NCBI GenBank assembly: GCA_023389155.1
Contig: JAEWEV010000003.1
Span: 62,001 to 126,000 of the forward strand
Direction: 5' to 3'
Origin: Pseudomonadota bacterium
Lineage (GTDB): Bacteria; Pseudomonadota; Gammaproteobacteria; Burkholderiales; Burkholderiaceae_B
DNA length: 64,000 bases
Below the pieces are notes generated by a model. That model was not told the origin of the DNA, did not search any database, and saw only the letters and a program-made list of their open reading frames with translations. Below are positions 60,746 to 64,000 of the stretch, one piece after another; the stretch's first letter is position 1, and each line of letters opens with the position of its first letter. A program made the position numbers and the translations under genes.

Positions 60746-62062
60746 CTAAGGCGTAGCCGCCGAGACACGCCAGACCGTGTTACCTACATCATCGGCAAAC
60801 AGCAGTGATCCATCCTTCGCCTGAGTCAGGCCCACCGGTGCGCCAAATAGTGATTCCTGGTCTTCAGACAGAAAACCTGATACCACGGACTCGGCCTTTC
60901 CCGATGGCTTTCCGTCCCTAAATGGAATATAGCTGATCCGGTAGCCATTCAACGGCGAGCGATTCCAGCTTCCATGTTCACTGACAAAAGCCCCACCGCG
61001 ATATTTTTCCGGCAGGCTGTCACCGGTATAGAAATGCACACCAAGTGGTGCGACATGCGAACCCAGCGAGTAGTCCGGCACAATGGCTTTACTGACCAGA
61101 TCCGGGCGCTGCGGCTTGACACGAGTGTCAATATGCTGACCGTAATAACTATAAGGCCAGCCGTAGAACCCGCCTTCTTTCACAGAGGAGATGTAGTCCG
61201 GGACGAGATCTGCCCCTATTTCATCACGCTCATTCACGATCGCCCAGAGTTCTCCAGTTTGGGGCTCCCAGTCCAGGCCAGTCGGGTTACGCAAGCCGGA
61301 GGCAAAAATCCGGCTGGCTCCGGTGCTGGCGTCGACTTCCAGCACGGTTGCCCGGCGATATTCAACGGCCAATCCGTTCTCGGTGATATTGCTGTTGGAA
61401 CCTACCCCAACGTACAGCTTGGATCCATCCGCGCTTGCGAGCAGCGCTTTGGTCCAGTGATGGTTCACCGTATCGGGCAAGTCGGTAAACTCGGTACCAG
61501 GATCTGCCAGACGGGTTTCTCCGGGTTCATAGTGATATTTCATGATATTCCCGGTATTGGCAACGTACAGGTTATTGCCGATAAGCTGGACGCCGAAAGG
61601 AGAGTCAAGATTCTCCAGAAAAACATGTTTTTCCCACTCGCCGGAATCATCGTTCTGTCGCAAGAGCGTGATCCGGTTCCCGCCTTTGCCACTTTTGCCT
61701 GATCGCCCCATTATCTGACCGGCGAAGATTTTTTTCGGTGCGGTAACTGGCGCGGTTCCCGGCGAATTTGACTCTACAACCAGAACATCGCCATTGGGCA
61801 GTGTGTAGAGCTGTCTGGGATGAAGCAGATCGCCCGCGACCTTTTCAATCTTCAGCCCGCTCGATACCGTTGGTGTTTTGCCGTCAGACCATCCGACGCC
61901 TTTTGGCACCTGCATGGGAGGAGAAAGAAAGTTTTGGGGTTCAGGTAGCGTAGGATTCATGCCTAACTGATCGTCCGGCCCCATTGAAGCCTTCTCGTTG
62001 CATGCAGACAGCAATACGCTGAACGTGATGACAAGAGGTATACCCAATTTCAGCTTAAACAT
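60746..62062 (-). CDS. PQQ-type sugar dehydrogenase (sorbosone/glucose dehydrogenase-like) lipoprotein
   Basis: 438 residues from ATG 62062. Lipoprotein signal MFKLKLGIPLVITFSVLLSAC with acylation at the Cys. The body is a six-bladed propeller of the GSDH/sorbosone dehydrogenase family: HPRQLYTLPNGDVLVVESN, GNRITLLRQ, PFGVQLIGNNLYVANTG, GLRNPTGLDWEPQTGELWAIVNERDEIG, GGFYGWPYSYYGQH and GAFVSEHGSWNRSPLNGYRI. It would oxidise a sugar or aldose-like compound with PQQ at the membrane surface. AAGGGGG precedes the ATG. It overlaps the upstream DUF2231 gene by eight bases. Confidence 0.88.
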   Translation of the reverse strand: MFKLKLGIPLVITFSVLLSACNEKASMGPDDQLGMNPTLPEPQNFLSPPMQVPKGVGWSDGKTPTVSSGLKIEKVAGDLLHPRQLYTLPNGDVLVVESNSPGTAPVTAPKKIFAGQIMGRSGKSGKGGNRITLLRQNDDSGEWEKHVFLENLDSPFGVQLIGNNLYVANTGNIMKYHYEPGETRLADPGTEFTDLPDTVNHHWTKALLASADGSKLYVGVGSNSNITENGLAVEYRRATVLEVDASTGASRIFASGLRNPTGLDWEPQTGELWAIVNERDEIGADLVPDYISSVKEGGFYGWPYSYYGQHIDTRVKPQRPDLVSKAIVPDYSLGSHVAPLGVHFYTGDSLPEKYRGGAFVSEHGSWNRSPLNGYRISYIPFRDGKPSGKAESVVSGFLSEDQESLFGAPVGLTQAKDGSLLFADDVGNTVWRVSAATP

Positions 62063-62495
62063 GATTCCCCCTTGTTGGTGCGTAAAACGTAGATGCAATA
62101 ACAATGGACAGGGCAATGCAGACGACCGTAATCGCTGACAGAATCAGGCCTGAAGGCATGACCGCGTACGCATCACGACTGTGAATAAACGCATTGAGAA
62201 TGGCCGCTACGATGCCGATGAAGTTCAGGCCGAAATCGACCCTCTCTGCAGCAAGCACGCTACGTCCTCGCGGAATCCACACATGCACCAGATTGATCAG
62301 ACGCGGAATAATGGCAAAGAACAGGCCAAGCGTGATAAGCCAGGCAGCGCTTTTGCTCCACATCATCTCGGCAGTCTGGAAATACACCACGTCGAATATC
62401 AATGCCGCAACAAAGAATCCGAAAGGAATAGGATTGAATAACTGATAGATGGAATTAGCCACGGATGACTGTTGCCGTCGTGCAAAGGCAGTCAT
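62055..62495 (-). CDS. DUF2231-family membrane protein
   Basis: 146 residues from ATG 62495, preceded by a strong GGAGGT; the upstream start adds a non-family tail. Four membrane segments: PFGFFVAALIFDVVYF, AAWLITLGLFFAIIPRLINL, FGLNFIGIVAAILNAF and GLILSAITVVCIALSIVIA. The family occurs with PQQ- or cytochrome-linked dehydrogenases and may hold heme or act as an electron-transfer anchor. Coupled by an eight-base overlap to the PQQ-type dehydrogenase lipoprotein downstream. Confidence 0.82.
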   Translation of the reverse strand: MTAFARRQQSSVANSIYQLFNPIPFGFFVAALIFDVVYFQTAEMMWSKSAAWLITLGLFFAIIPRLINLVHVWIPRGRSVLAAERVDFGLNFIGIVAAILNAFIHSRDAYAVMPSGLILSAITVVCIALSIVIASTFYAPTRGNHV

Positions 62496-62703
62496 AAAAC
62501 ACCTCCTCTGTATATGTAATAGCCGCTTTTGATGGCGTGCCAAAGGTACTCAGGAACAGGCGCGCTGATACCATTCGATCATACTTGACCAGTTTTATCA
62601 ATGAGAAGGCTTTCTAATTGGGGAGTGAGCGAAGCCAGTGTGGAGAAACGCCGGCTCAAGCATTCGCTTAAGCCGGCTACAGAAAGCAGACTGCACAGGA
62701 AGG

Positions 62704-63795
62704 TTACGCGTCAGCCGTAGCAAGCGCAGGATAGTCGATGTAACCCTCTGCCCCACCCCCATACAGTGTGGTCTGGTCCAGATCCGCCAGTGGAGCACCG
62801 GTTCTGAGGCGTTCCACCAGGTCTGGGTTGGCGATGAATGGACGGCCGAAGGCGAACAGATCGGCTTTGCCCTCGGCGAGCCGGGCGTTCGCCAGCTCAA
62901 GATCGTAGCCGTTGTTAGCAATATAGGTGTTCCTGAATTTTTGACGTAGAGCGTCAAAATCAAACGGTGCCACATCGCGCGGGCCGCCCGTTGCACCCTC
63001 GACGACGTGCAGATATACCAGTTCCAGCGCGTCAAGTTGTGCCACCAGGTAGTCGAACTGCGCCTGCGGATCACTGCTGGAAATGTCGTTGGCTGGCGAG
63101 ACCGGAGAGATGCGGATGCCGGTGCGCTCAGCGCCGACTTCCTTCACCACTGCCGCCGCAACCTCCAGCGCCAGTCGCGCGCGATTCTTAATGGAGCCGC
63201 CGTAGGCATCGTCACGCACGTTGGCGCTATCCTTGAGAAACTGATCAAGAAGATAACCGTTAGCGGCATGGATCTCTACGCCATCGAAACCGGCAGCGAT
63301 CGCGTTGGCTGCGGCCTGACGGAAGTCCTCGACAATACCGGGCAGTTCGTCCAGGCTTAGCGCACGTGGTTCGGAGACAGGCACGAATTCGTTGCTCACG
63401 AACGTCTTTGTCTCGGCACGAATGGCCGAGGGTGCGACCGGTGAAGCGCCATTCTCCTGCAGTGACACGTGCGATACGCGTCCAACGTGCCATAGCTGCA
63501 GAAAGATGCGCCCGTTCTTTTCATGAACCGCATCGGTGACCGCTCGCCAGCCGTCAACCTGCGCCTGTGTATAAATGCCAGGGGTGTCCTGATAACCCTG
63601 GCCTTGCCGGGAAACTTGCGTGGCTTCGGCGATCAGCAAGCCAGCCGATGCGCGCTGGCTATAGTAGGTGGAAGCAAGTTCACTGGGTACAAATCCTGCG
63701 CGGGCACGGTTACGTGTCAGCGGCGCAAGGACGATCCGGTTTGAGAGTTTCAGTGAGCCCAGCTCATAGGGGTTGAACAACGATTTCTGAGTCAT
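62704..63795 (-). CDS. Old Yellow Enzyme-family alkene reductase
   Basis: 363-residue FMN ene-reductase of the NemA/OYE class. Motifs: LSNRIVLAPLTRNRA (residues about 17-31), IAEATQVSRQGQGYQDTPGIYT, FLQLWHVGRVS, the substrate-binding HxxN in GVEIHAANGYLLDQFL, the proton-donor Tyr in DDAYGGSIKNRARL, and FGRPFIANPDLVERL. Reduces activated C=C bonds and often nitro compounds or nitrate esters with NAD(P)H. In many bacteria such genes are controlled by a divergent TetR (NemR); the region after 63.8 kb leaves the window before any regulator is seen. Confidence 0.93.
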   Translation of the reverse strand: MTQKSLFNPYELGSLKLSNRIVLAPLTRNRARAGFVPSELASTYYSQRASAGLLIAEATQVSRQGQGYQDTPGIYTQAQVDGWRAVTDAVHEKNGRIFLQLWHVGRVSHVSLQENGASPVAPSAIRAETKTFVSNEFVPVSEPRALSLDELPGIVEDFRQAAANAIAAGFDGVEIHAANGYLLDQFLKDSANVRDDAYGGSIKNRARLALEVAAAVVKEVGAERTGIRISPVSPANDISSSDPQAQFDYLVAQLDALELVYLHVVEGATGGPRDVAPFDFDALRQKFRNTYIANNGYDLELANARLAEGKADLFAFGRPFIANPDLVERLRTGAPLADLDQTTLYGGGAEGYIDYPALATADA

Positions 63796-64000
63796 GTTTT
63801 CTATTTTCCAATTGGGTTGATGGATTTCTCGAAGGTCTGGTCAACCTGGGTGATGGTGTCTGCCAGGTCCTCATTCCCTGTCGGGGTGTACCGCAGGGTC
63901 GCCGATGAACGGTGATCATCGTCCAGACATCAGGAGAAGTCGTGGCAGTTTATGATGATACCCATAATCTATTTTGTCAATTATTTGGTTATTACACAAA
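63796..64000. other. Upstream region of the ene-reductase gene, window end
   Basis: Contains the promoter side of the OYE gene and an AT-rich end (63950-64000). A 40-codon frame without start codon lies on the minus strand at about 63805-63928; it could be a remnant or chance. Confidence 0.4.

Noticed and set aside
60593..60808. Short plus-strand open frame after the dehydrogenase gene
   Set aside because: It includes both arms of the bidirectional terminator and overlaps the 3' end of the dehydrogenase gene.
63805..63928. 40-codon minus-strand frame ending 10 bases before the OYE start
   Set aside because: Reads like a plausible C-terminus (NEDLADTITQVDQTFEKS) but has no start codon and a stop just upstream; it could be a gene remnant, too short to claim.
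1..64000. CRISPR arrays, transposases, integrases, att sites, rRNA and tRNA genes
   Set aside because: Looked for direct repeats with spacers, IS-type inverted ends and cloverleaf signatures while reading; none was convincing.

Overview
The window looks like a chromosomal accessory/catabolic region of a betaproteobacterium, most likely Alcaligenaceae (Advenella/Bordetella-like). This is inferred from five Bug-type periplasmic receptors, a TakP-like TRAP transporter, a FecI/FecR/TonB receptor set, Liv-type ABC transport next to cat genes, and the moderate G+C. I saw no rRNA, tRNA, CRISPR array, phage gene or transposase. Almost every locus is an uptake system plus a few enzymes plus its own regulator.

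Layout. 1-2.2 kb: 3' part of a glycine betaine/proline-type ABC transporter (permease, ATPase) coupled to a TfoX-like gene; then a nucleoside deaminase. 3-6.9 kb: TRAP transporter DctM-DctQ-DctP (minus strand). 7.4-8.8 kb: flavin reductase-like protein and an SDR without the canonical Tyr/Lys. 9-13.1 kb: iron signalling operon fecI-fecR-TonB receptor behind a Fur box. 13.3-16.1 kb: membrane-anchored endonuclease/exonuclease/phosphatase protein and two tandem 2OG-Fe(II) oxygenase paralogues, the second lacking the metal-ligand Asp.

16.3-25.5 kb: a seven-gene minus-strand unit (alpha/beta hydrolase, peptide-binding protein, C45 Ntn-hydrolase, two permeases, fused double ATPase, DadA-like flavoenzyme), divergent from a GntR regulator; two ATACAA(A/G)GTAT motifs lie between them. 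25.6-33.2 kb: livK-H-M-G-F, acyl-CoA synthetase, MaoC hydratase and a Bug receptor. 33.5-38.5 kb: catechol ortho-cleavage lower pathway (catB; catC-pcaD with a Bug gene), a CatR/BenM-type LysR and a TetR. The BenM/CatM consensus ATAC-N7-GTAT occurs exactly twice, in the livK/catB and the Bug/LysR divergent promoters, tying these units into one regulon; catA is not in the window.

38.6-41.1 kb: DinB protein, beta-carbonic anhydrase, and a TerC-family gene behind a yybP-ykoY (Mn2+) riboswitch. 41.2-55.9 kb: four small catabolic modules, each with a Bug or MHS-type transporter, class II aldolases or an enolase-superfamily/DapA-family pair, and XRE, GntR or LysR regulators; several carry clear palindromic operators. 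56-63.8 kb: SMP-30 protein, ilvD, a CopD-like membrane protein behind a perfect FNR/Anr box, a small lipoprotein, a PQQ-type dehydrogenase lipoprotein with a DUF2231 membrane partner, and an Old Yellow Enzyme.

Most promising for follow-up: the GntR-controlled hydrolase/C45/importer/DadA operon, the cat/liv regulon with its shared operators and an extra 18-bp palindrome, the HxD-less 2OG paralogue, and the TerC riboswitch with a visible alternative hairpin.
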